Source of the DNA: Terasakiella magnetica
Lineage (GTDB): Bacteria > Pseudomonadota > Alphaproteobacteria > Rhodospirillales > Magnetospirillaceae
Direction of reading: 5' to 3'
DNA length: 64,000 bases
NCBI GenBank assembly: GCA_902729415.1
Contig: CACVCF010000556.1
Coordinates: 101,614-165,613 of the forward strand
A program made the translations under genes and the position numbers. Below are positions 8,833-18,142 of the stretch, piece after piece. The notes below the pieces were generated by a model. That model saw only the letters and a list, made by a program, of their open reading frames with translations. It was not told where the DNA came from and made no database searches. Within the stretch, counting starts at the first letter, position 1. The number at the start of each line of letters is the position of its first letter.

Positions 8833-9642
8833 TCAGCAGCTGAACAGCACCGGAATCCTCATATGTTCGAGGATATGCCGGGTTCCGGCGCCGGTCTTGC
8901 CGCCAAAGGACAGGGCCTTGCCCACATGGGCGCCGATAGCGAGAAGATCGGCATCCATGTCGTAGCAACGCGACAACAGCGAATCCATCACCCCCAGCCC
9001 CTCGGTCAACACTCGTTCGCCGGTCACCGCCAGACCATGGGCCTTCAAATGGTCGATGATGTCCACCTGGGGCGTGGTCTCGTCCTTGGGCATGAAGCCG
9101 CGTACGGTAGAGACCAAAATCTCTTCCGCCCCCGCGACATAGGGCAGACAGTCATGCAGCGCGCGCGCCGCTTCCTTGCCCGAACGCCAGCCGATCACCA
9201 CCCGGCGGCCGACCGGAGTGGGCGTGCCTTCGGTGGGAACCACCAGCACCGGGCGTCCACCACCCAAAATCACCTTATCGACAAAGGCGGACGGCAGCCG
9301 CTTGCCATAGGCCTTGGGCTGGGACAGCACTACCAGATCGACATAGTGGGAACAAAACACCACTTCGCCCAGGATATCGGCGTCGGTACCGTGAATGACC
9401 TGCCACCATTTGGTTCTAAGCCCGGTGGCGGCGGCCTCGAACATGCGGCGCGCTTCGCCAGCCGCGGCCAACAGACCCTCGCTGGGCTGATGCGCCACCA
9501 TCGCCGAGGGATCGATTTCCTTGCGGGCGAACAGACCGATCAACCGCGCATCATGGCGTTTCGCCAGATCGACCGCGATGGCCAGAGTATTTTTCTCAGC
9601 TGCGTCCCCAGTGATGTGGACGAGAATATCCTTGACCGTCAT
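8833..9642 (-). CDS. Tandem universal stress protein (UspA family)
   Basis: The 269-residue protein contains two Usp-like alpha/beta domains. The first starts at VKDILVHITGDAAEKNTLAI and the second at RRVVIGWRSGKEAARALHDC. The C-terminus has the usual DLLAIGAHVGKALSFGGKTG...HILEHMRIPVLFS pattern, in which the Gly-rich stretch binds nucleotide in ATP-binding Usps. The start is ATG 9642 after GGTGGGG; the longer in-frame extension has no support. Cytoplasmic and stress-related by family; the specific trigger is unknown. Confidence 0.9.
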   Translation of the reverse strand: MTVKDILVHITGDAAEKNTLAIAVDLAKRHDARLIGLFARKEIDPSAMVAHQPSEGLLAAAGEARRMFEAAATGLRTKWWQVIHGTDADILGEVVFCSHYVDLVVLSQPKAYGKRLPSAFVDKVILGGGRPVLVVPTEGTPTPVGRRVVIGWRSGKEAARALHDCLPYVAGAEEILVSTVRGFMPKDETTPQVDIIDHLKAHGLAVTGERVLTEGLGVMDSLLSRCYDMDADLLAIGAHVGKALSFGGKTGAGTRHILEHMRIPVLFSC

Positions 9643-9754
9643 GGACCCCACCCTGCTCTCGGATTGATATTGGTGCGTTTCCGAACACCCCAGTTCACCG
9701 CCGGAAGGCTTGGGCGTCAAGTAAAATTACGCAATTCGGTATCAGTTTACTGGA

Positions 9755-10438
9755 TTAAGCCGGGTTCCAGCCACAGACCGCCAGGGCGGCCTGCATGTGT
9801 TCGGGTGGCGGGGCCTGGGCGGAAATCGGCGGCTTCCCGGCATGAAACGGCACGGTGATGGCGCGCGAATGCAGCAACAGCCGCTCACCCGCCAGGGTTC
9901 CGGTTCCCCGGCCATAGATAAAGTCGCCCACCAGGGGATGACCGATGGCGGCGCAGTGGGCGCGGATTTGATGGGTCCGTCCAGTCAAGGGGCGGCATTC
10001 CAGCCAGGACAGCCGCCCGTCGCTGCCCAAAAGGCTCCATTCGGTAACCGAGGCCAAGCCACCACGATCCACCTCCATGGCCCAGCCGAACTTGCGCTCG
10101 CGCTTTTTCAGGGCGAAGTCGATGGTGCCGCCCTGCTGGCGAGGCCTGCCCACCACCACCGCCCAATAGACCTTGTCCACCTGCCCTTGAGCGAACATCT
10201 CGCCCAAGCGGGCCAGGGCCTTCCTGTGGCGCCCCAGCACCAGACAGCCAGAGGTGTCCTTATCCAGACGATGGGCCAGTTCCGGCGCCCGCCCCAGGCC
10301 GAAGCGCAAGGATTCGAGGTAAAGCCCGAGATGGTCGCCGCCCTTCGGCCCCTCATGCACCGCCAGACCGGCGGGCTTGTCGATGATCAGCACCGCCGCA
10401 TCGCGGTACAGCACCCGTGCGGCGAGATCAAGGCTCAT
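9755..10438 (-). CDS. RluA-family pseudouridine synthase
   Basis: The 227-residue enzyme isomerises uridine in RNA. The catalytic motif HRLDKDTSG lies at residues 56-64 (Asp 59), with the preceding KPAGLAVHEG and the downstream RPLTGRTHQIRAH signature. No S4 domain precedes it, so it belongs to the short RluA group rather than RluC/RluD. Its ATG overlaps the RND pump stop codon (ATGA), so it is the last gene of the efflux operon and probably shares its transcript. The RNA target is unknown. Confidence 0.93.
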   Translation of the reverse strand: MSLDLAARVLYRDAAVLIIDKPAGLAVHEGPKGGDHLGLYLESLRFGLGRAPELAHRLDKDTSGCLVLGRHRKALARLGEMFAQGQVDKVYWAVVVGRPRQQGGTIDFALKKRERKFGWAMEVDRGGLASVTEWSLLGSDGRLSWLECRPLTGRTHQIRAHCAAIGHPLVGDFIYGRGTGTLAGERLLLHSRAITVPFHAGKPPISAQAPPPEHMQAALAVCGWNPA

Positions 10439-13400
10439 TCCGCCGCCTCACGCTCAGCCACCGGAACCAGATGCAGACGGGTACGCTCGGCGGCGATCAG
10501 GGTATAGATCGTCGGCAGCACGAACAGGGTGAACAAGGTGCCGATAGACATACCCGCCACGATCACCACCGCGATGGAAAAGCGCGACGCCGCCCCCGCT
10601 CCACTGGCGAACAGCAACGGGATCAGCCCGGCCACCATGGCCGCCGTGGTCATCAGAATGGGACGCAGCCGCAAGCCTGCAGCGATCTTGACCGCGTCAA
10701 GCCGCGACAGGCCATCCTTCTCCTGACGCTCACGCGCCACCTCGCAGATCAAGATGCCGTGCTTGGTGATCAGACCGATCAGGGTGACCAGCCCCACCTG
10801 GGTGTAGATGTTCATGGACGACACGCCCAAGGCCAGCGGGATCAGGGCGCCGCACATGGACAAAGGCACCGAGACCATGATCACCAGGGGATCACGGTAG
10901 CTTTCGAACTGGGCCGCCAGCACCAGAAAGATCACCACCAGGGCGAAGACGAAGGTAAGGATGAGGGCGTTGCCCTCTTGCATGTATTGCCGCGACTGCC
11001 CTGCGTAATCCACGGTGGCGCCCTTGGGCAGAACCTCGGACGCGGCCTGCTGCAATACTCCCAGCGCCTGGCCCAAAGTCACCCCCGGCATGGGAAAGGC
11101 CTGGATGGTGATGGCGTTGAGCTGATTGAACTGGTTGAGCGATACCGGACGCACCCCGTGGCCCTGGCTGACCAGCGACGATAGCGGAATCGGCGTACCG
11201 TCGCCGCCACGGATATGGAAGCGGCCCAGTTGGGCGGGATCGAGACGGAACTCACGCGGCACCTGGGGAATGACCTGATAGGACCGGCCCTGGAGGTTGA
11301 CCAGATTGACATAGTTGCCGCCGGTCATGGTGCCCAGGGCATCGCCGATCTGCTGCATGGAAATGCCATAGGCGGCGGCCTTGTCGCGGTCGATCTCCAG
11401 CCGCGTCTGCGGGCTTTCGAACTTCAGATCGGCGTCGATGAAGGCGAACATGCCCGAGGCACGGGCACGGCGCAGCATCTCGTCTTGCAATTCATTGAGC
11501 TGACCATAATCGGATACCGCCGAGACCACGAACTGTACCGGCAGGCCATCAACACCGGGCAAGGGCGGCGGCGGAAACACCGAGGCCTTGACGCCCGAAA
11601 CCTCGTTCAAGGCCATCTGGAAGGCGGCGGTCAATTCCTTGGCTGCGCGCTTGCGGCTTTCCCAGCCGGTCAGGGTCACACCGCCAAAGCCGTTGCTGGG
11701 TGCGCCAAAGCCGTTGATGAGGAAGGTGTCCTTGGCCTCGGGGAATTCGCGCAGCTTGTGGTCGATTTGATGTGAAAACGCCTCCATGAAATCGGTATTG
11801 ACCGAGGCCGGGCCGTTATAGGCGGTAAAGATTACGCCCTGATCCTCTTCCGGCGCCAGTTCGGTGGGCACCGCCATGAACAGGAAGGGCAGACTGCCCA
11901 GAACGATGACGGCGAAGACTAAGGTAGTGGGGCGATCGGCCAAAGACGCCGCCAGCCAGCGCTCGTAAGTCGCCCGCACCCGGTCGAAGGTGCGGTCTAT
12001 CATGGCGGGCAGGCCGGTCTTGTCCTCGTCATGGCGCAGAATTTTCGAACACATCATGGGCGAGAGCGTCAGCGCCACCACCCCCGACACCACCACCGCA
12101 CCGGCCAGGGTCAGGGCGAATTCCTTGAACAGCGATCCGGTCAGCCCGCCCATGAAGGCGATGGGAGCATAGACCGCAGCCAGGGTGATGGTCATGGAAA
12201 TCACCGGCCCTGCGATTTCGCGGGTGCCTACCAGCGCCGCCTGCACCGGCGATAGCCCGTCCTCGATATGACGATGGACGTTTTCCACCACCACGATGGC
12301 GTCGTCCACCACCAGACCGATGGCCAGCACCATGGCCAGCAAGGTCAGAAGGTTAATGGAGAAGCCCAAGGCCAGCAGCAGCATCGCCACCCCCACCAGT
12401 GACAGCGGCACCGTCACCACCGGAATGGCCACCGACCGGGCGGAACCCATGAAGCAGAAGATCACCACCATGACGATTACCGCTGCCTCGGCGATGGTCT
12501 TGGCCACCTCGTAAATGGCGGCTTCGATGAACAAGGTGGAATCATAGGCCACTTTGGCGGTGAGGCCGGGAGGCAACTGGGCCTGCAACGCGGGCAGGGC
12601 CTCTTCGCGCACCTGACGGATCACGGTCAGGGGATTGGCCTCGGGCGTGGTGTAGACACCGACGAAAATGGCACGGTCGCCGCTGGCGAACACGCTCATA
12701 TCATCGTTCTCCGGCCCCAGCTTGACCTCGGCCACGTCGCCCAGGCGAACCAGCCGCGCGCCGTCATGCTTGATCACCAGTTGGCGGAACTCGTCGACGC
12801 TTTTGAGGTCGGTGCTGACCTGGGTGCTGACCACGTCGTAGGAGCCCTTGGTCGAGCCCGCCGCCGAGGTGAAGTTGTTGCCGGTCAGCGCCGTCTTGAG
12901 GTCGTCGGCCCCCATGCCGTGCTGGGCCAGCTTTTCCGGATCGATCCAGACCCGCATGGAGAATTTCTGGCCGCCGAACACTTCCGGATTGGCGACGCCG
13001 GGCACCGCCGCCAGCTTGGGCTGGACCACCCGCATGACGTAATCGGTGATCTGCTGCTGGCTGAGGCGGTCGGAGGAGAATGCCAGATAGGCCGAGGCGA
13101 AGGACTGGCCGGTCTCCTTCTTGATGATCGGATCGTTGATGCCGCGCGGCAGCACCGAGCGCACCTCGTTGGCCTTGCTCATGACCTCCGTCATAGCGGC
13201 CTCGGGGTCTTCGTTGAGACGGACAAATGCCTTGATCTCAGACATGCCCTGAAGCGAGCGCGAGGTCAGGTAATCGATGCCCTCGGCGGTCGCCACCGCC
13301 TTTTGCAGCGGCTGGGTGACAAAGCCCTGGATCAGTTCGGAATCGGCGCCGGGAAAGATGGTGGTGATGGTGATCACCGTGTTGGTCATCTCGGGATACT

Positions 13401-13500
13401 GCCGCACCGGCAGGCTCATGAGCGCACGCAGGCCCACGAACAGGATCAGGAGACTGATCACCGAGGCCAGAACCGGCCGCTTGATGAAGATGTCGAACAT
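10435..13500 (-). CDS. RND multidrug efflux pump, inner-membrane permease
   Basis: The 1021-residue protein is an AcrB/MexB-like (HAE1) proton-driven pump. It begins MFDIFIKRPVLASVISLLI, has two large periplasmic loops and about twelve membrane helices. The proton-relay Asp pair lies in VVDDAIVVVENVHRH (Asp 399-400) in TM4. GSARSVAIPVVTVPLSLVG and the C-terminal TLFVLPTIYTL are family hallmarks. It follows the membrane-fusion gene by 23 bases. No outer-membrane channel gene is adjacent, so a TolC encoded elsewhere is probably used. Likely controlled by the TetR repressor at the head of the operon. Confidence 0.95.
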   Translation of the reverse strand: MFDIFIKRPVLASVISLLILFVGLRALMSLPVRQYPEMTNTVITITTIFPGADSELIQGFVTQPLQKAVATAEGIDYLTSRSLQGMSEIKAFVRLNEDPEAAMTEVMSKANEVRSVLPRGINDPIIKKETGQSFASAYLAFSSDRLSQQQITDYVMRVVQPKLAAVPGVANPEVFGGQKFSMRVWIDPEKLAQHGMGADDLKTALTGNNFTSAAGSTKGSYDVVSTQVSTDLKSVDEFRQLVIKHDGARLVRLGDVAEVKLGPENDDMSVFASGDRAIFVGVYTTPEANPLTVIRQVREEALPALQAQLPPGLTAKVAYDSTLFIEAAIYEVAKTIAEAAVIVMVVIFCFMGSARSVAIPVVTVPLSLVGVAMLLLALGFSINLLTLLAMVLAIGLVVDDAIVVVENVHRHIEDGLSPVQAALVGTREIAGPVISMTITLAAVYAPIAFMGGLTGSLFKEFALTLAGAVVVSGVVALTLSPMMCSKILRHDEDKTGLPAMIDRTFDRVRATYERWLAASLADRPTTLVFAVIVLGSLPFLFMAVPTELAPEEDQGVIFTAYNGPASVNTDFMEAFSHQIDHKLREFPEAKDTFLINGFGAPSNGFGGVTLTGWESRKRAAKELTAAFQMALNEVSGVKASVFPPPPLPGVDGLPVQFVVSAVSDYGQLNELQDEMLRRARASGMFAFIDADLKFESPQTRLEIDRDKAAAYGISMQQIGDALGTMTGGNYVNLVNLQGRSYQVIPQVPREFRLDPAQLGRFHIRGGDGTPIPLSSLVSQGHGVRPVSLNQFNQLNAITIQAFPMPGVTLGQALGVLQQAASEVLPKGATVDYAGQSRQYMQEGNALILTFVFALVVIFLVLAAQFESYRDPLVIMVSVPLSMCGALIPLALGVSSMNIYTQVGLVTLIGLITKHGILICEVARERQEKDGLSRLDAVKIAAGLRLRPILMTTAAMVAGLIPLLFASGAGAASRFSIAVVIVAGMSIGTLFTLFVLPTIYTLIAAERTRLHLVPVAEREAAE

Positions 13501-13523
13501 GGGTGTCTTCCTTCAGCCTTGCC

Positions 13524-14639
13524 CTATCTGAGCGCCGAAACCTTCAACGGATCTTCGGCGGCCAGTTGGATCAGCGAACCGTTCTCCAGCTTGACCTGCC
13601 CGGAGGTGACCACCAGATCGCCCGGCGCCACTCCCTTCTTGATCACCACCATGCCATCTCGGCGCTCGCCCAGTTCGACCACGGCGCGCTCGGCCTTTCG
13701 CACCGTCTTACCGTCGGCCCCGGTCTCTTCCCGCACCAGGAACACCGCATCACCGTGCAGGTTGTAGGCCACAGCCGAATTGGGCACCGTCACCACCAGA
13801 TCGGCACCGGGACGCGCCACCTCGATCTTGGCGAACATGCCGGGACGCAGGTTGCGCTGGGTATTGGGGAAGCGGGCCTGAACACCGACCATGCCGGTCT
13901 TGGCTTCGACCAGCGGCTCGATAGCGGCGATGGAGCCTTCGAACATCTGTCCCGGCCAAGCATCGGTAGTCATGCGCACCACCTCACCCACCGTCACCAC
14001 CGCCAGATCCTTTTGTGACACTGTGAAATCACACAGCATCAGTGACAGATCCTGAAGATTGACGATGGTCTGACCGGGCTGGAGATACTGGCCGAGATCG
14101 ACCTTGCGCACCCCCAGGGCGCCGTCAAACGGCGCCAGGATGGATTTCTTGGCGATCTGGGCGTGAAGCCCGGCAACCTTGGCCTGCTTGACCTTCAACT
14201 CGGCCTCGGCCTTTTCGAGAGCCGAAACGCTGACAGTGTTCGAGCGCAACAGCGCCGCGCTGCGGTCGAACGAGGTCCGCGCCAGTTCCTGTTCGGCCTG
14301 GGCGCTGCGCAGGTCGCTCTGCTCGACATCGGTGTCGAGGCGCAACAATACCTGCCCGCGCTTGACCTCCTGGCCCGACTGGAAGGCGATATCCTTGACC
14401 AGCCCGGCCATGGAGCCGCTGATATCGACGCCGTTGACCGCCTGAAGGGTGCCGACCGCCGGAACCACGCTGCGCCATTCGCCCTGCCCCGCCTTGGCAG
14501 CGGTAACCGTGATCACCGGCTTGGGCATGGTGGCAAAGAACTGCTTGATCATGGTGTTGCGGAAGCTGACAAAGCCGAAAACGCCGCCGAAAACGACGCC
14601 GCTGGCCACCAGCATGATAATCATCCGTTTGGCGCGCAT
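13524..14639 (-). CDS. RND efflux membrane-fusion (periplasmic adaptor) protein
   Basis: The 371-residue protein has one N-terminal membrane anchor (about 6-24), a lipoyl half-motif (SGSMAGLVKDIAFQSGQEVK), a coiled-coil hairpin rich in Ala/Glu/Lys (about 105-160), the second lipoyl half (ILAPFDGALGVRKVDLGQYL), and beta-barrel and membrane-proximal domains ending in VVTSGQVKLENGS. This is the order of MexA/AcrA-type adaptors. It has no lipobox, so it is anchored by a helix. It lies between tetR (11-base gap) and the pump (23-base gap). Confidence 0.94.
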   Translation of the reverse strand: MRAKRMIIMLVASGVVFGGVFGFVSFRNTMIKQFFATMPKPVITVTAAKAGQGEWRSVVPAVGTLQAVNGVDISGSMAGLVKDIAFQSGQEVKRGQVLLRLDTDVEQSDLRSAQAEQELARTSFDRSAALLRSNTVSVSALEKAEAELKVKQAKVAGLHAQIAKKSILAPFDGALGVRKVDLGQYLQPGQTIVNLQDLSLMLCDFTVSQKDLAVVTVGEVVRMTTDAWPGQMFEGSIAAIEPLVEAKTGMVGVQARFPNTQRNLRPGMFAKIEVARPGADLVVTVPNSAVAYNLHGDAVFLVREETGADGKTVRKAERAVVELGERRDGMVVIKKGVAPGDLVVTSGQVKLENGSLIQLAAEDPLKVSALR

Positions 14640-14650
14640 GGCCAGCTCCG

Positions 14651-15178
14651 TTAGTGAAGAAGACCGAGGGCGTGGTGCATCAGTCGTTCCGAGACCTCGG
14701 AATCGCGCGGCGCAAGGCCCATCAGACGTTGGAAATAAACCCCGTCCATGGCGGTGCAGATCAGCACCGCCCGCTCGAAATCAGGGCTGTCGCTTTTCAG
14801 GCGCTCCATCCCCCGCTCGTACATGGCGTGGATGGGAGCCATCAAATCGGGGTTGATGGTCACCGCCGCCAGCAAGGCGCCCCCCACCGGGTCGCTGGCC
14901 GGGCCGTTGGGGTCGAAGCTGGTGCGCACCAGGGTCCGCGCCCACCGGTACGGCCCCGCGGGCTCGCGCTGGTAATAGTCCTGCTGCAACTGGTCGCACT
15001 GATCGATCAGGCGCTGGACCATACCGCGGATCAGGTCATCCTTGCTCTTGAAGTGATAGAGCACGCCGCCCTTGCTCACCCCCGCCACCTTGGCCGCCTC
15101 GTCCAGGGTCAGCTTGCCGACGCCCTGGTCGCGGACGATGCTCATGGCCGAATCGATGATCTTTTCCCTGGTGCTCAT
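14651..15178 (-). CDS. TetR-family transcriptional regulator of the efflux operon
   Basis: The 175-residue repressor has the N-terminal helix-turn-helix TLDEAAKVAGVSKGGVLYHF, a TetR hallmark, followed by a variable ligand-binding domain. The start is ATG 15178 (MSTREKIIDSAM). An upstream in-frame ATG would overlap the operator palindrome. It is the first gene of the minus-strand operon tetR, membrane-fusion protein, RND pump, rluA. The operator at 15197-15216 is 19 bases upstream, which fits autorepression together with the pump. The inducer is unknown. Confidence 0.93.
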   Translation of the reverse strand: MSTREKIIDSAMSIVRDQGVGKLTLDEAAKVAGVSKGGVLYHFKSKDDLIRGMVQRLIDQCDQLQQDYYQREPAGPYRWARTLVRTSFDPNGPASDPVGGALLAAVTINPDLMAPIHAMYERGMERLKSDSPDFERAVLICTAMDGVYFQRLMGLAPRDSEVSERLMHHALGLLH

Positions 15179-15196
15179 GCCCCTGCGCCTTTTTAC

Positions 15197-15216
15197 TGTA
15201 CCGACCAGACGGTACA
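15197..15216. promoter_or_regulatory. Probable TetR operator
   Basis: TGTACCG-ACCAGA-CGGTACA is a perfect 7-bp inverted repeat with a 6-base spacer, located immediately upstream of tetR. Position and symmetry are typical of operators of efflux-associated TetR repressors. It could control both the minus-strand efflux operon and, less directly, the divergent TPR gene. Binding is inferred. Confidence 0.7.
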
Positions 15217-16990
15217 TGAGGGCTGGCGCAAAAGTCTAGCTAGCCGGAAGCATGAATCCCCTGCACCATATGCATATCCGCACGGGCCGAGTGGAATAGA
15301 AACGCCTGGCGAAGGGGCTCCCCCTGGCGGGAAGGGCGCAGTCATTGATTCCAGATTGCCTTGTGATATTGATAGGTGCCGCCGCAACGAGAGGTCTCCC
15401 GGTCCATGGCCCGTCCGCCCAATCGTGCTATTCTCGAATCCATGTTCCGCCGCGCGGTCCAGGCTTTCAACAGTGCCAATTTCGCGGCGGCCGCCAAAGA
15501 ATGCGAGCGCATGCTCGCCCAGGACAAGACCTGTCCTCCGGCACTCCAGATGCTGGGGGCCATCGGCATGCAGACGGGGAATTTCACCAAGGCGGCCAGC
15601 TACTTCGCCAAGGTCGCCAAGACACAACCATCATCCTTCGAAGCCAGGGCAAACCTGGGACTGGCTCAACTGTCCCTGGGACTGGCCGACAAGGCGGTGA
15701 GTGAATTCGAGGCGGCGCTGCGCCTCGCACCCAACATGGCGGACATCCACAACCATCTTGCCAATGCCCTGGCCGCCGCCGGCCGCGATGGAGAGGCCGT
15801 GGAACGCTACGCTGCCGCCATCCGGCTCAATCCCAATTTCCCGGAGCTTCGGGTCAATCTCGCTACCCATCATCTGGCCATGGGGCGTCTGGCCGAAGCC
15901 GAGGCCGATTTCCGCGCCCTATTTCCGCGCGCGCCCAACCATCCCCGCATCCGGGCGGGACTATCCAGGATTCTGGTGTTTCACGGTAAGGCGATGTTCG
16001 AGGCCGACACCCTGGATGGCGCGGCGGCGGCTTTGATTGAGGCCGTCAATCTTGACGACAGCAATGCCGAGGCACATCTTTTCCTGGGCCAGACCATGTT
16101 GGCCGCGGGAAAGAACAGCGTGGCTATCGCCGCCTTCCGCAACGCCGCCAGAAGCTGTGCCGAGGCCGTCCCGTTGCTGTTTGAAACCGGTAATGCCCTG
16201 TGCGCCGTCAAGCTGTGGGACGAGGCCGCCGCTCTTTTCGATCAGGTAGAGCATCTGGCCCCCTCCCATGTGGGGGCCTTGGTCAGCCTTGGATCGTCCC
16301 ACCTGCAGATGGGCCGTCACTCCCAGGCCGCCGCCGCCTATGAGCGCGCCCTGAAGGTGGAGGCCGCGAACGAAACGGCGCTGCGGGCTTGCCTCAACGC
16401 CGCCATGTACCGCGACGACATTGATGCCGTCGAGATACAGCGCCTTCATACCCGCTATGGCCAGGCCCATGCCGAGACGCTTTCTCCGCTCCAGATTCCC
16501 GCACGGGAAGACGGGCGATTACGTATCGGCTATCTGTCATCCGACTTCCACGACCACCCCGTAACCGGCAACATGCTGCCGGTGTTACGCAACCATGACC
16601 GCCGGGCATTTTCGATCCACCTCTATGCCAACGTCGCCTCGCCGGACCGCGTGACGGCCAAGGTCAAGGATATGGCCGACAGTTGGTGTGACACCACCGG
16701 CATGTCGGACCGCGAAACCGCCGAGCGTATCCGGGCCGACGGCATCCATATCCTGGTGTCTCTGGCCGGACATTTCGATCAGAACCGCCCCGGTGTCTGT
16801 GGCTATCGTGCCGCACCGGTGCAAATCAGCATGCACGACGTCGCCACCAGCGGCCTGAGCGAGATGGATTATGTCGTGGGTGACGCCTGGCTGTTGCCGC
16901 GCCACGCTCCCGAAGCGTTCTCCGAGCGCGCGCTACGTCTGCCCCAGTTCTATCTGGCCGATATCCCTGAAGAATTACCGCCGCTTAATA

Positions 16991-17002
16991 CCCCCCCCCC
17001 CC
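16991..17002 (+). repeat. Poly-C tract (12 C) inside the SPINDLY-type gene
   Basis: Twelve consecutive C bases encode a Pro run between LPPLNT and RQGPVVF. At 12 C the frame is correct. With 11 or 13 the frame meets a stop within about 30 bases or about 130 bases respectively. The tract is long enough to slip during replication. Confidence 0.8.
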
Positions 17003-17177
17003 GCCAAGGGCCAGTAGTTTTCAGCTGCTTCAATTCCCCGGCCAAGATCACGCCCACAATACTGGGGCTGTGGGGGCGCATTCTGTCGAAGGTCCCGGAT
17101 TCGGTGCTGCTGCTGAAATACGCCAACGCCTATGAATCGGACGAGTTGCGCCAGCGCATGACCGATACCCTTGTCCA

Positions 17178-17203
17178 GGCGGGAGCCGATGGCGGGAGCC
17201 GAT
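17178..17203 (+). repeat. 13-bp tandem duplication causing the frameshift
   Basis: GGCGGGAGCCGAT occurs at 17178-17190 and again at 17191-17203, followed by a partial third copy GGCGGG. Reading through one copy gives VQAGADGGQVRFITERDD, matching the family; two copies shift the frame by one base. Confidence 0.95.
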
Positions 17204-17662
17204 GGCGGGCAGGTGCGCTTCATCACCGAGCGCGATGACCTGAAAACCTTCCTGGCGCGCTACAACGGCGTCGATATCGCCCTTGATACCGCGCCCTTCA
17301 GCGGCTCAACCACCTCATTCCAGGCCCTTGCCATGGGCGTGCCGGTGGTGACATGGCCATGGGAGCGCATGGTCAGCCGCTGGACCGCGGCCATCCTCCG
17401 AGTCATCGCCATGGATGAGCTGATCGCCGCCTCGGCAGACGACTATGTCGCCCTGGCGGTCAAAGCCGCGGAAGAGGCCGGACGCTGGCGAAGCCAGCGT
17501 CCGGCGATCCGCCAGCGCCTGTCACAATCACGGCTGTGCAACTCCCCACGCTGGACCCGGCATCTTGAGAGGCTCTACCACGCCACGTGGCGGCGGCACC
17601 TGCGGACCAGCTTATAGCTCTTAGAACCGGCACGAGGCTGCCCGACCCGTCGTCATCGTATT

Positions 17663-18073
17663 CTATGGAATGGCGTAAGTGGCGGTGACGTGGGAAACCA
17701 GATCGTCGGTTCCGGCGGCGATCAACTCCACCGCCCCCATGGCGAGGCGGCGGCCCAGCTTCATCAGACTGGCCTCGGCGATGATGTCGCAGCGTTCGGC
17801 CTTGCGCAGAAAGGCGATGTTGAGATTGCTGGTCACCGCCATTTCCACCTTGCCGATGGCCGACAGCACGGCGGCGTACAGCGCCACATCGGCCAGGGTC
17901 ATCAGCGCCGGACCGCAGACCACATCCACCGGACGGGTAAGATGGGGGCCGAACGGCATGAGCAGGCGCGCCGTGCCCTTGCCGATGGATAATGCCTGGA
18001 TGTTGAGAGCCGCCGCCATGGGCAGTTTCTCATTCAGCAGGGCATTGAACTCTTCGGGAGATATGGCGGACAT
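17663..18073 (-). CDS. PaaI-type hotdog thioesterase
   Basis: The 136-residue protein has the single hotdog domain of acyl-CoA thioesterases. ARLLMPFGPHLTRPVDVVCG is followed by a central helix (ALMTLADVALYAAVLSAIG) and the strand VTSNLNIAFLRKAERCDII. The start is ATG 18073, with GGAG five bases upstream; a GTG two codons earlier is weaker. It is divergent from the enoyl-CoA hydratase gene with 69 bases between, so both may act in acyl-CoA metabolism. The substrate is not determinable. Confidence 0.85.
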   Translation of the reverse strand: MSAISPEEFNALLNEKLPMAAALNIQALSIGKGTARLLMPFGPHLTRPVDVVCGPALMTLADVALYAAVLSAIGKVEMAVTSNLNIAFLRKAERCDIIAEASLMKLGRRLAMGAVELIAAGTDDLVSHVTATYAIP

Positions 18074-18142
18074 GATCACTCCGGGCTAATCTGGTCACAC
18101 CACTTTTAACCACGAACCGATCCGCAGCAAGGGAGCATTCGC

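Larger units (their letters stand above)
15406..17617 (+). pseudogene. TPR / SPINDLY-type O-GlcNAc transferase (GT41), frameshifted
   Basis: The first frame (to a stop at 17236-17238) encodes about eight TPR-like repeats and then the first half of the GT41 catalytic region (RIGYLSSDFHDHPVTGNML, SLAGHFDQNRPGVCGYRAAP, VVFSCFNSPAKITP). The rest of the catalytic region (VRFITERDDLKTFLARYNGV, then DTAPFSGSTTSFQALAMGVPVVTW) continues in another frame to 17617. The break is a 13-bp direct duplication at 17178-17203. Removing one copy restores a continuous 732-residue protein. The family transfers GlcNAc or other sugars to protein Ser/Thr; bacterial targets are mostly unknown. The start is uncertain (GTG 15376, ATG 15406 or 15442). 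Without the second half the product should be inactive, unless the duplication is an assembly error. Confidence 0.85.
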
